Of a stretch of 5,920 nucleotides of DNA, positions 5,851-5,920 are shown piece by piece (positions within the stretch are counted from its first letter, which is position 1; every line of letters starts with the position of its first letter). The translations under genes and the position numbers were made by a program. The notes beneath the pieces were generated by a model, which saw only the letters and a list, made by a program, of their open reading frames with translations, did not search any database and was not told where the DNA came from. Origin of the DNA: CAYMBL01 sp044225155 (GTDB lineage: Bacteria > Planctomycetota > Phycisphaerae > UBA1845 > Fen-1342); contig JBGAJB010000220.1 of NCBI GenBank assembly GCA_044225155.1, positions 1 to 5,920 on the forward strand, in the 5' to 3' direction.

Positions 5851-5920
5851 ATGCTCTTTCGATTGTTGCGAGTCCCCATGCTGTACGTGTTCATGGGGGT
5901 AATTGCCTCCAGCTCGCGCG
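5851..5920 (+). CDS. Start of a probable membrane or exported protein (5' end only)
   Basis: An ATG at 5851 opens a frame that stays open to the right edge, 23 complete codons. The translation is basic then hydrophobic (MLFRLLR, then VPMLYVFMGVIASSS), the pattern of a signal peptide or a first membrane helix. A GGGGG at 5841-5845, five bases upstream, could serve as a poor ribosome site, and a -10-like TACAAT lies 35 bases upstream. The piece is too short to name a family. The call rests on the N-terminal pattern and on the lack of any other gene in the last 150 bases. Confidence 0.4.
   Translation, partial: MLFRLLRVPMLYVFMGVIASSSR

Overview
This window appears to be chromosomal DNA from a GC-rich bacterium, most likely a member of the Planctomycetota. 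That placement is an inference from three things. The first is a small membrane protein tail ending in a CxxCGY...CPECG zinc ribbon, a style common in planctomycete proteins. The second is two different ClpP paralogues in tandem. The third is a compact C25 (gingipain-type) peptidase. No rRNA, tRNA, insertion sequence, CRISPR array or phage gene was seen.

Layout: (a) Positions 1-218 hold the 3' end of a plus-strand gene whose product has one membrane segment and a four-cysteine zinc ribbon. (b) Positions 253-1668 on the minus strand hold a complete, probably exported C25-family cysteine peptidase that converges on (a). (c) Positions 1669-1975 are a 307-base divergent intergenic region. It carries a small hairpin, a G8 run, a weak promoter candidate and a perfect 12-bp inverted repeat whose right arm touches the ribosome binding site of the next gene. 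(d) Positions 1976-2614 and 2630-3250 are two ClpP peptidase subunits, 15 bases apart and surely co-transcribed. (e) Positions 3251-3423 are an intergenic region with a long two-tiered hairpin. (f) Positions 3424-5763 encode a 779-residue protein with a CgeB-like GT-B glycosyltransferase C-terminal half and an N-terminal half that resembles Maf/DUF115-type flagellin-modification proteins. (g) Positions 5764-5920 hold a possible promoter and the likely start of another exported or membrane protein that runs off the window.

The functional core is the clpP1-clpP2 pair. ClpP1 has a complete Ser-His-Asp triad but a divergent N-terminus. ClpP2 keeps the canonical N-terminus that forms the axial pore, but has Asn where the catalytic Asp should be. 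Together they look like complementary halves of a hetero-oligomeric Clp protease. The C25 peptidase and the glycosyltransferase show no evident functional link to ClpP beyond adjacency. I do not see an obviously new multi-gene system. The points most worth following are the ClpP2 triad change, the inverted repeat that could sequester an SD-like sequence before clpP1, and the two-part glycosyltransferase.
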